Shown here: positions 47,118 through 56,622 of the stretch, piece by piece
How the letters are laid out: each line of letters opens with the position of its first letter
Numbering within the stretch: the stretch's first letter is position 1
Assembly: GCF_904846345.1 (NCBI RefSeq)
Contig: NZ_CAJHAJ010000001.1
Span: 1-64,000, forward strand
Length of the DNA stretch: 64,000 bases
Source: Psychrobacter maritimus
GTDB lineage: Bacteria > Pseudomonadota > Gammaproteobacteria > Pseudomonadales > Moraxellaceae
Direction of reading: 5' to 3'
Position numbers and translations under genes: made by a program
Notes under the pieces: generated by a model
What the model saw: the letters and a program-made list of their open reading frames with translations, nothing else
What the model was told of the DNA's origin: nothing
Database searches by the model: none

Positions 47118-48904
47118 CTATATATCTCCTCTTTGGTAACAGCGTCGCTTATGGACACTTCAACAAAGCTATTTAAACTGGCGTGATAGCCAAAAACATG
47201 CGCCAATAAATGGGCAAACTGGCGGATACTGACCCCAGCAAAATTCTTTTGGTTAATTTGAATATCAATCACAGTACCGCGTGCAAAACCCGGTTGCGGC
47301 AAACGCTGAATACGTCGAGCTTTAATACTGGTTGCAACAGAGACAATACCTTCAACCAAGAGTTTATTAGAGGCGGATTGGGTAATATCATATAGCGACA
47401 GATACTCTTTCATTAGCTCCGCATCTTGAGCAGCCAATGATAAAAAGTTTAGACTAATCAGCGATATCAAGCGCCAACGCTCCTCGCCTGTATATTCAAA
47501 CCGTGCCGTTCTGGTCGGCTGCTTTAATAACGACAAACTGCTAAAACCTGTCATCCCTTCGCTAAACAAATCGCCGCGGCTTTGACCAAACACCACTTGG
47601 GCTGGCAAGTCTCTATTGGTACACAATAAAGAAGCACTCATGCTCACCGCGCCGGATAAATCTTCACGGTTTTTTTCCACGAACATAATCTGATATTCAA
47701 AACCTTGCTTGAACTCAGCCATATCCTTATCACGTTTGATATGGTAATAACGACCGTCATCTTGCTGCTCATAATGATTGAGCGCATAAAATGGATGGTA
47801 TTCACGCTGTATTAAACGACTGTCACTCTGCTTGGATTCTATAACTTTATTAACTTCATAGATTTCATGCTGAAACAATGCACGGGTATCGGGCACCAAA
47901 TCATAATAGATAGAACGATGAGTGACTTGAATGGGTTTGGCGGCTGCCTTGAATAAGTTGACGACGGGTGTGCAAAACAGCTTGATGCTACTGGCACTCA
48001 GTTGCTGTAGATTTTTTAGCCGGATGGTGTTTTTTTTATCAAATTTAAAATAACAGCGAATCTCAAAACCATTGCTATCGATCTTTAAATCAGGGCAAAT
48101 TTTTCCAAGATTTAGACGTAAAAAATTGAACTTTTCAGGAAAATAAAAGTATTCCTTTAATAAGGCAGAGGCCGCATTACTCACTCGATGGCTTGGAAGA
48201 ATTTTCTGCTCAGGGTCAAAGCCTATAATCTCGAACGGACTACCCGATACCTTGTTGACTTGCTTGCCCTGCAGATGGGTTTGTCTCACATCACACCACA
48301 ACAAATCCCAAAGGCTTGTACCTTGACTCGCATCTTCATCTACATATAAATCTAGCGAATGATTTAATAACGCTTGATAATCAAAGCTCGGATTAAGACC
48401 TTTGAATTTAATACTAATACAACCATTAAGCAGTCCATGCTGATTGTCGTACACTTCTTGGTGAGTCTCAAAACTGACGTTATCTATCTGCAGCGGCAGT
48501 AAAGTCACATCTTGAGTTGACTGGAACTGACACGGCGTCCCGTTTATTTTTTGTGTGGCAAATGGGCTTTGTTTAGGAACTAAAACCGCCTCACTCATCG
48601 CATTGCCCTGTACGCCTAAATTAAACTGCGCGATAGAGACCGATGGAAAAGGTTTGAGGTAATCAGGATAAACCACTTCTAATAAGGATTCGGTAAAGTT
48701 AGCGTATGAATCGTCCAGCTTTTTATTGATGCGCGCGCTAATCAACGAAAAAGACTGAATAAGGCGCTCAATATGTGGATCATCTACCGTATCGTGCCCC
48801 ATCAATAGCCGATTGGCTATCTTGGGATATTTCTTGGCAAATTCTTTTGACTGTTTATTAAACAGGCTAAGCTCATGCTCAAAGTAAGGAAGTAAACTGT
48901 CCAT
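47081..48904 (-). CDS. tssF: T6SS baseplate protein TssF
   Basis: A 607-residue baseplate protein. The N-terminus MDSLLPYFEHELSLFNKQSKEFAKKYPKIANRLLMG is the classic TssF start. DPHIERLIQSFSLISARINKKLDD and the later QRLPQPGFARGTVIDIQINQKNFAGVSIRQFAHLLAHVFGYHASLNSFVEV are also typical. Overlaps tssG. Full length, cytoplasmic. It forms with TssG the core of the baseplate wedge around VgrG. Confidence 0.95.
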   Translation of the reverse strand: MDSLLPYFEHELSLFNKQSKEFAKKYPKIANRLLMGHDTVDDPHIERLIQSFSLISARINKKLDDSYANFTESLLEVVYPDYLKPFPSVSIAQFNLGVQGNAMSEAVLVPKQSPFATQKINGTPCQFQSTQDVTLLPLQIDNVSFETHQEVYDNQHGLLNGCISIKFKGLNPSFDYQALLNHSLDLYVDEDASQGTSLWDLLWCDVRQTHLQGKQVNKVSGSPFEIIGFDPEQKILPSHRVSNAASALLKEYFYFPEKFNFLRLNLGKICPDLKIDSNGFEIRCYFKFDKKNTIRLKNLQQLSASSIKLFCTPVVNLFKAAAKPIQVTHRSIYYDLVPDTRALFQHEIYEVNKVIESKQSDSRLIQREYHPFYALNHYEQQDDGRYYHIKRDKDMAEFKQGFEYQIMFVEKNREDLSGAVSMSASLLCTNRDLPAQVVFGQSRGDLFSEGMTGFSSLSLLKQPTRTARFEYTGEERWRLISLISLNFLSLAAQDAELMKEYLSLYDITQSASNKLLVEGIVSVATSIKARRIQRLPQPGFARGTVIDIQINQKNFAGVSIRQFAHLLAHVFGYHASLNSFVEVSISDAVTKEEIYRCQPRSGLSPLI

Positions 48905-48975
48905 GATGCCTCAGTATATTGATCGCTGCCAACGACATAGATTGAGCAGTATTTATTGCATTAAATAAATAATGA

Positions 48976-49476
48976 TTATTTTATTAAGTAACGCTGAGAG
49001 CTTGGCTCAAAGAACGCATCAAAACTGACCAGCTCTTGTGCTGGATAAACTTTTAGTAAAGCTTCAATAGAAAAACACAGCTGATTGACATCGACCGCGC
49101 CAATATCTAATGAGACTCGAACGTTTTTTAATCGAGTATCTTGTTGCTCAACCGTTTGAGCAATTTGACGACAGATATAATCACAATCAACAGGATTGGC
49201 ACTGCTTAATCCAACGAAGTCCAATATGCCAAAGTTTAATATCGATGAGCGCACGTGTTGATAGGCTTGTAGCTTACTTGACACCACACAACGGGTATTT
49301 AATAAAGATTCCAAATCTTGGGCGACGGACGATTTCAATTCATCAATATTAAGCCTGCGAACCACGAGCTCATGCGCTAAATGCCGAGGCTGATCATCGA
49401 ACAGTTGTTCGAACAAGTTTGGGCGAAAACCCACTTCTTTATTAGAGGCCTTAGCAGCGTAATTCATTGATACCAT
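48976..49476 (-). CDS. tssE: T6SS baseplate protein TssE
   Basis: A gp25-like baseplate protein of 166 residues. It has RPNLFEQLFDD at the start and a gp25 core with LSSVAQDLESLLNTR-type sequence (ELKSSVAQDLESLLNTRCV), then SSILNFGILDFVGLSS. TssE ties the baseplate to the sheath. Starts at 49476 and 49467 are both possible; AGGGA lies just upstream. Separated from hcp by a terminator hairpin (49499-49528), so its level is probably lower than that of Hcp. Confidence 0.93.
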   Translation of the reverse strand: MVSMNYAAKASNKEVGFRPNLFEQLFDDQPRHLAHELVVRRLNIDELKSSVAQDLESLLNTRCVVSSKLQAYQHVRSSILNFGILDFVGLSSANPVDCDYICRQIAQTVEQQDTRLKNVRVSLDIGAVDVNQLCFSIEALLKVYPAQELVSFDAFFEPSSQRYLIK

Positions 49477-49498
49477 CGTCCCTAATTGAATAAATAAA

Positions 49499-49528
49499 AA
49501 AGAAAGGCCTAAATATAAACCTTTCTTT
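49499..49528 (-). terminator. Terminator/attenuator between hcp and tssE
   Basis: AAAGAAAGG (49499-49507) pairs with CCTTTCTTT (49520-49528), with a T-run on the minus strand just before tssE. It would give much Hcp and less of the downstream baseplate proteins. Confidence 0.7.
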
Positions 49529-49570
49529 TCGGCAAGATATATAAATGGATAACACCTAACACTATCTCGC

Positions 49571-50074
49571 TTAAGCGGTATAAGTAGCAGTGTTATTGGC
49601 TAGCGACCACTTCTTAGTCACTGCGCCTTTAGCAGTACCATCGATATCCTGCTGAGTGTACGTCCACTCAACCGCCGCATACTTAATACCGACTTTTTCG
49701 ATTGGCACACCTTCTGAACGTACCGTAGGCTCAACACTTGCAATAAGTGCATGCTTCAGTTTCACTTCAAGATATTTAACTCGTTTATCACCGTTGGCAC
49801 GATAAAAATCAATTTGAATCTCATCGAAAGTATAGCCAGCAGAACACGCTTCCCATAGCTTAGGACTGGTCGAGTCCAAATCTTTCATAAATGTCATATC
49901 AGCATGTTCACAACGCTCAGAAGTATGACCACCAACGCTACTGGCTGTCGCTGATTTTGGCTGACGAATCAAATGATCCCAAGTATTTACTTCAAGCCAA
50001 CCTTTATGCTCGCTATCACGAGACTCGCCATCAATTTTATATTTGCCACGGAACTGAATATAAATATCTTTCAT
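49571..50074 (-). CDS. hcp: Hcp tube protein (TssD)
   Basis: The inner-tube protein of the T6SS, 167 residues. It has MKDIYIQFRGKYKIDGES at the start, followed by HKGWLEVNTWDHLIRQPKSATASSVGGHTSERCEHADMTFMKDLD. The C-terminal half VKLKHALIASVEPTVRSEGVPIEKVGIKYAAVEWTY is typical of the Hcp1 type. I chose the ATG at 50074 (AAGGTG upstream) over the GTG at 50083. It is followed by a hairpin, consistent with high expression. Hcp also carries small effectors and is itself a marker of T6SS secretion. Confidence 0.95.
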   Translation of the reverse strand: MKDIYIQFRGKYKIDGESRDSEHKGWLEVNTWDHLIRQPKSATASSVGGHTSERCEHADMTFMKDLDSTSPKLWEACSAGYTFDEIQIDFYRANGDKRVKYLEVKLKHALIASVEPTVRSEGVPIEKVGIKYAAVEWTYTQQDIDGTAKGAVTKKWSLANNTATYTA

Positions 50075-50127
50075 ATCACACACCTTGTTTGAGAAGTTTA
50101 ATGTTAACGTTGGATTTTAATAAACGA

Positions 50128-51609
50128 TCAGCTGTTGCTAGACTGCGGCAGTTGAGTAACCAGTCGCAAAGAAACAGACAATTCGTCAAGTTGAAAGTGT
50201 GGTCTCAAAAAGACCACTGACTTGTAGACACCAGGCTTACCCGGTACTTCTACAACTTGTACAGAAGCTTCGCGCAGCGGATACTGGGCTTTTGCTTCTT
50301 GAGAGGCACCGTCATCTAACAAGACGTAACGTGAAATCCAGTCATTTAAAAACGACTCAACATTACCAGGCGCTAAAAAACTACCAACCTTGTCACGCAT
50401 CATGGCTTTTAAGTAATGAGCAATGCGTGAGACCGCCATAATGTACTGCAACTGAGTGGACAACACCGCATTGGCATTGGCATCGTCATTCTGATAGGTC
50501 TTGGCTTTTTGTACAGACTGCGCACCGAAAAAGGCAGCATAGTTGGTATTTTTACAATGCACTAACGGTATAAATCCTAAATCACTTAACTCTTTTTCAC
50601 GGCGATCGGTAATGGATATCTCCGTTGGGCATTTGAGCGCCAAATCACCTTCATCGGTTTTAAAAGTATGCACAGGCAAGCCTTCAACCAACCCACCTCC
50701 TTCAACACCGCGGATGGCGGCGCACCAACGATAATCAGAGAAAGCTGACGTCAAACGTGACGCGAAAGCATAGGCCGCATTGACCCATAAATAATCACTG
50801 TGGTCTGTACCAGAAACTTCTTCAACAAAATTAAAACCTTCGACCACTGTGCCATCTTTAGGGTTATAAGGTAGACGGCCTAAGAATCTAGGAACAGTAA
50901 GCGCCACATAGCGTGCATCTTCAGACTGCCTAAAAGCACGCCAGCGTATATATTCCGCCGTTTCAAATATCTTTGATAAATCACGAGGGCGCCCAATATC
51001 TGTAAATGACTCAAGTCCAAACATCTCAGCTGAAGCAGCTGATACAAACGGCGCATGCGCAGCAGCTGCCACATGAGACAGTTGTTCAAGCAAATACATG
51101 TCAGCATTTTGGCGCGTGAACTCAAAATCACCGACAATTGCGGCATACGGTTCGCCACCAAAGCTACCAAACTCTTCTTCATATATCTTTTTAAACAGCG
51201 TACTTTGATCAAAGTCGATTGACGACTGAAAATCTTTTGTCAGTTCACGCTTAGTGGTATTGAGCATGCGTATTTTTAGCATGGATTCAGAAGGTGTCTG
51301 ACTGCATAAATAATGCAGACCGCGCCAACTAGACTCCAGCTTTTGGAATTCAGGCGCGTGCATGACCGTTGTCAATTGCTTCGATATCAGCGCATCAATT
51401 TGGGCAATACGGGCATCAATCGATGCTGCCAAATTATCCGATAAAGTTACCGTACCTTGCATGACTTCATTAGCAAGCTCTGCAATTTGTGACTTGGCAC
51501 GGTTTTTTTCATCATCGGATTTAGCAATGTTGCTCTTACTTACGATATCTTCAAGCAAATCAAAGCTTTCTTCTATAATATCTGAACTATACTGGGCTTG
51601 AGCGCTCAT
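50128..51609 (-). CDS. tssC: T6SS sheath large subunit TssC
   Basis: A 493-residue sheath protein. LAASIDARIAQIDALISKQLTTVMHAPEFQKLESSWRGLHYL and RMLNTTKRELTKDFQ near the N-terminus are classic. Later motifs are YAAIVGDFEF, APFVSAASAEMFGLESF, PRFLGRLPYNP, FVEEVSG, FNDWISRYVLLDDGASQEAKAQYPLREASVQV and the C-terminal LRPHFQLDELSVSLRLV. Full length. It is separated by three bases from tssB, with which it forms the contractile sheath. Confidence 0.96.
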   Translation of the reverse strand: MSAQAQYSSDIIEESFDLLEDIVSKSNIAKSDDEKNRAKSQIAELANEVMQGTVTLSDNLAASIDARIAQIDALISKQLTTVMHAPEFQKLESSWRGLHYLCSQTPSESMLKIRMLNTTKRELTKDFQSSIDFDQSTLFKKIYEEEFGSFGGEPYAAIVGDFEFTRQNADMYLLEQLSHVAAAAHAPFVSAASAEMFGLESFTDIGRPRDLSKIFETAEYIRWRAFRQSEDARYVALTVPRFLGRLPYNPKDGTVVEGFNFVEEVSGTDHSDYLWVNAAYAFASRLTSAFSDYRWCAAIRGVEGGGLVEGLPVHTFKTDEGDLALKCPTEISITDRREKELSDLGFIPLVHCKNTNYAAFFGAQSVQKAKTYQNDDANANAVLSTQLQYIMAVSRIAHYLKAMMRDKVGSFLAPGNVESFLNDWISRYVLLDDGASQEAKAQYPLREASVQVVEVPGKPGVYKSVVFLRPHFQLDELSVSLRLVTQLPQSSNS

Positions 51610-51612
51610 ACC

Positions 51613-52122
51613 TTATTCCCCATCGCTTAGATTTTGTTCGGCCATTTTTCTGACTTGCTCAGTATTTTTAAGTACCTCGTCCAATAAATCCTCCAACTTT
51701 TCGTTGGCTGAGATTTTATTGCGCAAATCAGCCAGTCGATCACGTGCTTGTACCAACTGCTTCAATGGCTCAATTTGCGCGGCTACCGCTTCTGGGCGAA
51801 AGTCATCAATGCGATTGAATGCCAAATCAACGGCAAACTCGCCTCCTTTATCACTCAAGTCATTACTAACCCGAAACGTCGCACGCGGTGCTAAACCTGA
51901 CATCACCTCATCAAAAGTATCTAAGTCCACTTCGACAAACTTTTTATCCTTTAAGCGTGGTTGTTCAAGTACAGAGTCACCAGAGAATTCCCCTAGTACT
52001 CCCACCACAAAAGGAATCTCTTTCGTCTCTATCGAGTCGCCCACTTCAACGTCATAAGTAAGATGCACTCGGGGCGCACGTACTTTTGCAAGCTTCTTTT
52101 GTACACTGTCTTGATTGGCCAT
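51613..52122 (-). CDS. tssB: T6SS sheath small subunit TssB
   Basis: A 169-residue sheath protein: QKKLAKVRAPRVHLTYDVEVGDSIETKEIPFVVGVLGEFSGD, then KKFVEVDLDTFDEVMSGLAPRATFRVSN and PEAVAAQIEPLKQLVQARDRLADLRNKI. All are family signatures. The ATG at 52122 has AGGTGA upstream and is preferred to the GTG at 52131. It pairs with TssC in the sheath. Upstream are two periplasmic TPR-like proteins. Confidence 0.95.
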   Translation of the reverse strand: MANQDSVQKKLAKVRAPRVHLTYDVEVGDSIETKEIPFVVGVLGEFSGDSVLEQPRLKDKKFVEVDLDTFDEVMSGLAPRATFRVSNDLSDKGGEFAVDLAFNRIDDFRPEAVAAQIEPLKQLVQARDRLADLRNKISANEKLEDLLDEVLKNTEQVRKMAEQNLSDGE

Positions 52123-52181
52123 ATAAGTCACCTAAGCAATTGCTATTCTGGTTTTATCACACTGGATAAAACGCACCTGTT

Positions 52182-52910
52182 TTAACGTAAGATCTTGAAT
52201 GGATCAGCGGTACTTGATTTGCCGCTATTAGATGGCAAGCTTTTAATCGGTTGTTTAGCGGGTAGCACTTTTGGCGCAACTCGTGGCTTCTGTACTACTG
52301 TCTTTTTCTTGGCAGTTGTTTTTACTTTTTTCGGTATAGGCGCACGGTGGCGTGAATTTGATGTGCTTTTCATTTGACGCGCTTTCGGTCTTACGATGGG
52401 CGCGGGAGGTTTTGGTAAAGACTCATCATAATTAAAGTCGTATATTGAGCCGTATATCTTGCTAAGGGCATTCTGATACTCTTTTATGAAGTCTTCATCT
52501 ACATCAGTCGATAAGTAATGCCCCTTGAGCTGATTTTGAGCCACCATAGCACTACTGTTGAGCAGGACTTTTTTCAAAGTCGGCGTGCTATAGCCTTTTT
52601 CAACAGCTTCACTGGCGGCATAGACAGCATTAGCATGATAACCATTGCTATAGTAAATCTGAGCCAACAGCTCCCATGCTAGGGAATCGGCAGGATTAAC
52701 AATAACTCTTTGATTCAATTCTGCAATCAGCTGATGTAGCGCCACAGATTTTTCGTCTGCATTTTTGAGTGCAGCATATCGATTGGTAATACTAGATTCC
52801 GGCTCTCTTTCTTGGATTGAAAGCTCACTATGGGCGGCACTCATCCCTGAACACATAATAATAAAACCAGCGATAGCCGATTTAGTCACTTTACTGACAT
52901 TACCTATCAT
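52182..52910 (-). CDS. Exported TPR-like protein with basic proline-rich tail, T6SS-linked
   Basis: A 242-residue protein with an N-terminal signal peptide (about residues 1-28, SAIAGFIIMCSGMSAAHSE). A TPR-like helical domain follows at about 50-140 (SLAWELLAQIYYSNGYHANAVYAASEAVEKG). The tail from about 160 is very basic and proline-rich (RPKARQMKSTSNSRHRAPIPKKVKTTAKKKTV). It should act in the periplasm. I chose ATG 52910 (GGTGAG upstream). Position directly upstream of tssB recalls AsaA of Acinetobacter T6SS loci, a periplasmic helper of TssM, but sequence homology is not established. Confidence 0.6.
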   Translation of the reverse strand: MIGNVSKVTKSAIAGFIIMCSGMSAAHSELSIQEREPESSITNRYAALKNADEKSVALHQLIAELNQRVIVNPADSLAWELLAQIYYSNGYHANAVYAASEAVEKGYSTPTLKKVLLNSSAMVAQNQLKGHYLSTDVDEDFIKEYQNALSKIYGSIYDFNYDESLPKPPAPIVRPKARQMKSTSNSRHRAPIPKKVKTTAKKKTVVQKPRVAPKVLPAKQPIKSLPSNSGKSSTADPFKILR

Positions 52911-52969
52911 AAGATTACTCACCGCAGACCCAATTTTTTTGATTCATTGACATACCCTAATACCCAAAT

Positions 52970-53440
52970 CTATTCATCTGACGTATTCAGTAACGTCGTC
53001 AAATTTTCCAAAGTTATTTTCAACTCGCTTTTATCACTACTACTTAGCGTCACATCATCTTGATAACTATCAATATTGGTCTCAGTGATTTTGACAGCAG
53101 ACAACATCGCGAGCTGACGAGCTTCTAGCGACTGCGCGTCAAACTCTAAAGCTTTTGTAGCCGCTCGCAATGAGCGCGCATATTTTTGTGCTTGATAATT
53201 ACTTTGTGCAATTAGCATCCATTGGGCAGCCGTTATTTGACTCTCATCATCTACTGCGATGACTTCTGGTAAATAAGACCATGATGGCGACTGAAGTTTT
53301 TTAGCGATCAGCGGCGGCGATGAAATAGGTTGTGGTGTTTTTTTGGCACCGGCACTACAACCCGTTATTAACACCCCAGTGCTCAACACAATAGACAATA
53401 AACTTATAGTAGAAAGCTTAGTAGCATAAATATTATTCAT
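52970..53440 (-). CDS. Small lipoprotein with TPR-like repeat, T6SS-linked
   Basis: A 156-residue putative lipoprotein. LLSIVLSTGVLITGC is a lipobox-type signal with Cys near residue 28. A TPR-like helical part follows (AAQWMLIAQSNYQAQKYARSLRAATKALEFDAQSLEARQLAMLSAV). The frame extends to 53563, but the ATG at 53440 places the signal correctly. It is not a recognisable TssJ (that family has a beta-sandwich). It is the first gene of the minus-strand T6SS transcript. Role unknown; an accessory for the envelope complex is likely. Confidence 0.6.
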   Translation of the reverse strand: MNNIYATKLSTISLLSIVLSTGVLITGCSAGAKKTPQPISSPPLIAKKLQSPSWSYLPEVIAVDDESQITAAQWMLIAQSNYQAQKYARSLRAATKALEFDAQSLEARQLAMLSAVKITETNIDSYQDDVTLSSSDKSELKITLENLTTLLNTSDE

Positions 53441-53664
53441 AAGCGAAATGCCATCAATAAGAACGCAAAAATAAGAAAAAACGAGCAATAAAATTGATAA
53501 ATTATAACTAAAGTTCATCCTCATCATAATTATATTTGAATCGATTATACAGATACTTGACAATATTTCAATAAACTCTATAATTTTCTTAGCAAATAAT
53601 TTAGCAGTGCTTACCTTTAAGTGACCGGCTGCGTAATATTTTCGCAGTTATCGGAATATCACCT
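53441..53664. promoter_or_regulatory. Divergent promoter region of the T6SS locus
   Basis: A 224-base AT-rich gap between the leftward T6SS operon and the rightward vgrG2-effector operon. It must contain promoters for both. No single -35/-10 pair is convincing and no operator repeats are visible. Confidence 0.55.
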
Positions 53665-56622
53665 ATGCTCTCCAAGACTAATAACATTCATGAAGTATCC
53701 ATAAATAAAGACTTAGAGGGTACAATTACTCTTAGTTTAACTGCCTTCTCTTGGTCAAGTGCCATTAATGAGACATTACCCAATAAGTTACTGGCTTATA
53801 GTTACACTTTTTTAAATTCGAACGAATGTTTGTCTTTATTAAATACATCTGTTTGCTTATCCAGTGCTTTAGCCGATTTGGGTGTAACCTACCGTACAGG
53901 TCTTATTCAAGCGGTTTATTACCAACATTCTGATGGTGGCGTGCACTTTTATACGTTAGACATTGTTACACCTGATTGGCAATTGACCCAATCTATACAT
54001 AGCCGCACATTCACACAGCAGTCTACGCTTAGCATTATCACTAGCATTCTTACGCATTATGATTTTGATTGGCAGGTTTCTGATGCGCTGTTGGCATCAG
54101 AGCGCTTCAACGCTTCGCTTCCGATGCGCACTCAATCTAACTTGAGTGACTGGGACTTTATAAAAGGCGTATTAACGGATATTGGAGCTTTTGCCCTATG
54201 GCAGCCGGGTGATTCGGTAGACAATCTCGGTACTTGGTATTTGGCCAGTCGTTTAGATGAGCTTGAGCAGTCAGTGATGCACTATCGTTATGCTCAGTCT
54301 TCTATTCAGTCAGGACAAGATACGATTAATACGCTACAAATGAGTGTCAAACAGCTGGGTAGCGCTACTGTTCAGGTAAAAGCTGATGGATTGGCAACAG
54401 ATATTATCTATGAGGGTCAGGCAGCTGATGAATCACCGTTAGCATTAGATGACAGCACTATATTATTTGGCTCCCCCTCTCGTATTAATAGCGATGAAGC
54501 AGCAGCACAGCTTGCGGCTCAATGGGTTGCTGCTAATAATTGTCAGCGCGAAACCTACCGAGCTATGGGGGCCATGCGAGGAGTCCATACGGGTTCTTCT
54601 GTGAGTATCAGTGACTTGCCTGCGATAGGCGGTCTCTCTGCCCATTGTTTAGAAGCTCACGTGATGGGTATCGAGCCGGACAGTGATAGCGTCTCTTATA
54701 ACAATCGCACTTTTATTCAAGATTGGCTACGTAAGGTTACCCAGCATCGTTTCATCAGTATTCCTGAGCATGGTTATGAGCTTTTATTTGAAACTGGCAT
54801 ATGGGCATCCGCAACCCTTTTACGTGCGACCACACCCTACTGCCCCTATCCCAGCAGCTTATCGTTAGTAAGCAATAGCTATATAGGTCTTACCCAAGCA
54901 CGGACTGGTGACACTACCACGCCAAGCTATGAATCACACGTCACTGACAACGGTTTACAGCAAACTATCACTACCCCTGTCTGGTCAGGTATCAGCCCTC
55001 ATGATGACGGTACTACCCCACCGCTACGTTCATTACAACTGTCATCGGGTGCGTCACATGGCTGGCAGTTTTCTCCAAGACTTGGACAATCGGTACTCCT
55101 TAACTATTGGTATGGTGATATAGACAGCCCTGTTATTACCCGCTCTATTTATGACGGTATTGGTATGGGCGATGTGGATGACAAAGATATCACTTGTTTG
55201 GATGCAGGGCGGTCTAATCGCCATAACTTGCAAGGCGGATCTTCTCCTCGTTGGCATGGTGGTGGTTTGGGTCATTCACAAATTCAAGAGGATGATAATC
55301 ACAGTGGTTGGATATCCGGTATTGCGCAATATGGGCTAACTTCTGAGTCTGAGTCTGAGGTTGCTTTCGGTTTTGATGATACGCCACATAAAGTTGGTCT
55401 ACAGTGGACCGTCAATACTGGCGCACGTGCCAATGCTGAGACGCCAACTATTACAGATCAAGCTACCTTTGCTCCTGACGAGCATGTATTAGAATTGGGC
55501 GTACTACGTCATCGCTTTAGTAATCATCAATCAACAGATAGCGGTCAAGGGATTAATCTAGCAACCGACCATGGTTTGCAAATCACCGGCGATACAGGCG
55601 TACTGCTATCCACCTTTGATATCAGACATAGTCAAAGCGAGCACGAATCGGCTTGGGTCAATGATGCAGGACAACGTCAGTTAAGAATGGGCACTGAGCT
55701 GAGTGAAACTTTTAAAGAGGCAAAGCAGGCGCACTTACAATCTACCCAAGCAATGAATATCGCCAACCCATCAATAGATGCCTTTCAAACAGCGGCGCAA
55801 GTAATAGACGACACGCTAAATACTGAAATCTTAGGCGCACCTGATGTACTGCTAGTCAGTAAAGACAGTATCCTCGCATCTGCAAGCAATACGCTATGGT
55901 CTGCGAAAACCATCGTCAGACAATCAGGCGCTACGCAGTCGGATGTAGTGGCAGGTAATTATACGCTGATGGCAAATACGATTGACTCCCTCTCTGGGGC
56001 TGGTGGTCAAGCCGATCTATCAGGGTTACATATCAGCGCCAATACCAAACCTGTAGCCATACACGCACAAAGCGGTGAGTTGCAATTGCACAGTCAGCAG
56101 TCGATGACGATTGGCAGTGAGTCAGGACAGGTGAATCTGTCAAGTCCTAAGCGGATTAAGCTGCAAACGTCAGGTGGAGCTTCAATCACAATCGATGACG
56201 GTGGAATTAAGCTTGTGTGTCCGGGGACGATTAATGTTCTGGCGGTGAAGAAGAGTTTGACTGGTGGGGCGAGAACTAATTACTCGTTACCGAGGATGCC
56301 TGAGACGATTCCGTTATTTAGTAACAAGCTAGATGTTTATGATTTGTTTTATCAACATAACTTTGAGGATATTGAGTTTCAAATACTGCGCCCTGATGGG
56401 CAGCTGATAGAAGGAGTACTCGATGAGCATGGACGTACCGCGCCGGTTATTAGTGATAAAGAAGAAAATGTTGAGGTATTGATAGGGTTTAAAGATGCAG
56501 ATTGGGGTATGGAGTTTGAACCTGATGAAGATGAAGAAATAGAAGCCTTTAGTGAGAATGACAGTAATAAGTCAAACAATTCGTTAGATCAAAACTCTTA
56601 TCAGGAAGACAACGATGAATAA
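53665..56622 (+). CDS. vgrG: VgrG spike protein (TssI), copy 2
   Basis: A 985-residue T6SS spike. Features: a gp27-like head with TGLIQAVYYQHSDGGVHFYTLDIVTPDWQLTQSIHSRTFTQQSTLSIITSIL and DWDFIKGVLTDIGAFALWQPGD, a gp5-OB domain with SPRLGQSVLLNYWYGDIDSPVITRSIYDG, and a DUF2345 beta-helix with LHAQSGELQLHSQQSMTIGSESGQVNLSSPKRIKLQTSGGASITI. A C-terminal extension follows (FEDIEFQILRPDGQLIEGVLDEHGRT...) with a very acidic tail. It overlaps the following effector gene by 8 bases, so the two are coupled. Only the general VgrG layout is shared with copy 1. Confidence 0.9.
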   Translation: MLSKTNNIHEVSINKDLEGTITLSLTAFSWSSAINETLPNKLLAYSYTFLNSNECLSLLNTSVCLSSALADLGVTYRTGLIQAVYYQHSDGGVHFYTLDIVTPDWQLTQSIHSRTFTQQSTLSIITSILTHYDFDWQVSDALLASERFNASLPMRTQSNLSDWDFIKGVLTDIGAFALWQPGDSVDNLGTWYLASRLDELEQSVMHYRYAQSSIQSGQDTINTLQMSVKQLGSATVQVKADGLATDIIYEGQAADESPLALDDSTILFGSPSRINSDEAAAQLAAQWVAANNCQRETYRAMGAMRGVHTGSSVSISDLPAIGGLSAHCLEAHVMGIEPDSDSVSYNNRTFIQDWLRKVTQHRFISIPEHGYELLFETGIWASATLLRATTPYCPYPSSLSLVSNSYIGLTQARTGDTTTPSYESHVTDNGLQQTITTPVWSGISPHDDGTTPPLRSLQLSSGASHGWQFSPRLGQSVLLNYWYGDIDSPVITRSIYDGIGMGDVDDKDITCLDAGRSNRHNLQGGSSPRWHGGGLGHSQIQEDDNHSGWISGIAQYGLTSESESEVAFGFDDTPHKVGLQWTVNTGARANAETPTITDQATFAPDEHVLELGVLRHRFSNHQSTDSGQGINLATDHGLQITGDTGVLLSTFDIRHSQSEHESAWVNDAGQRQLRMGTELSETFKEAKQAHLQSTQAMNIANPSIDAFQTAAQVIDDTLNTEILGAPDVLLVSKDSILASASNTLWSAKTIVRQSGATQSDVVAGNYTLMANTIDSLSGAGGQADLSGLHISANTKPVAIHAQSGELQLHSQQSMTIGSESGQVNLSSPKRIKLQTSGGASITIDDGGIKLVCPGTINVLAVKKSLTGGARTNYSLPRMPETIPLFSNKLDVYDLFYQHNFEDIEFQILRPDGQLIEGVLDEHGRTAPVISDKEENVEVLIGFKDADWGMEFEPDEDEEIEAFSENDSNKSNNSLDQNSYQEDNDE

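Noticed and set aside
52970..53440. TssJ lipoprotein of the T6SS
   Set aside because: It has a lipobox, but the mature part is helical and TPR-like, not the beta-sandwich of TssJ.
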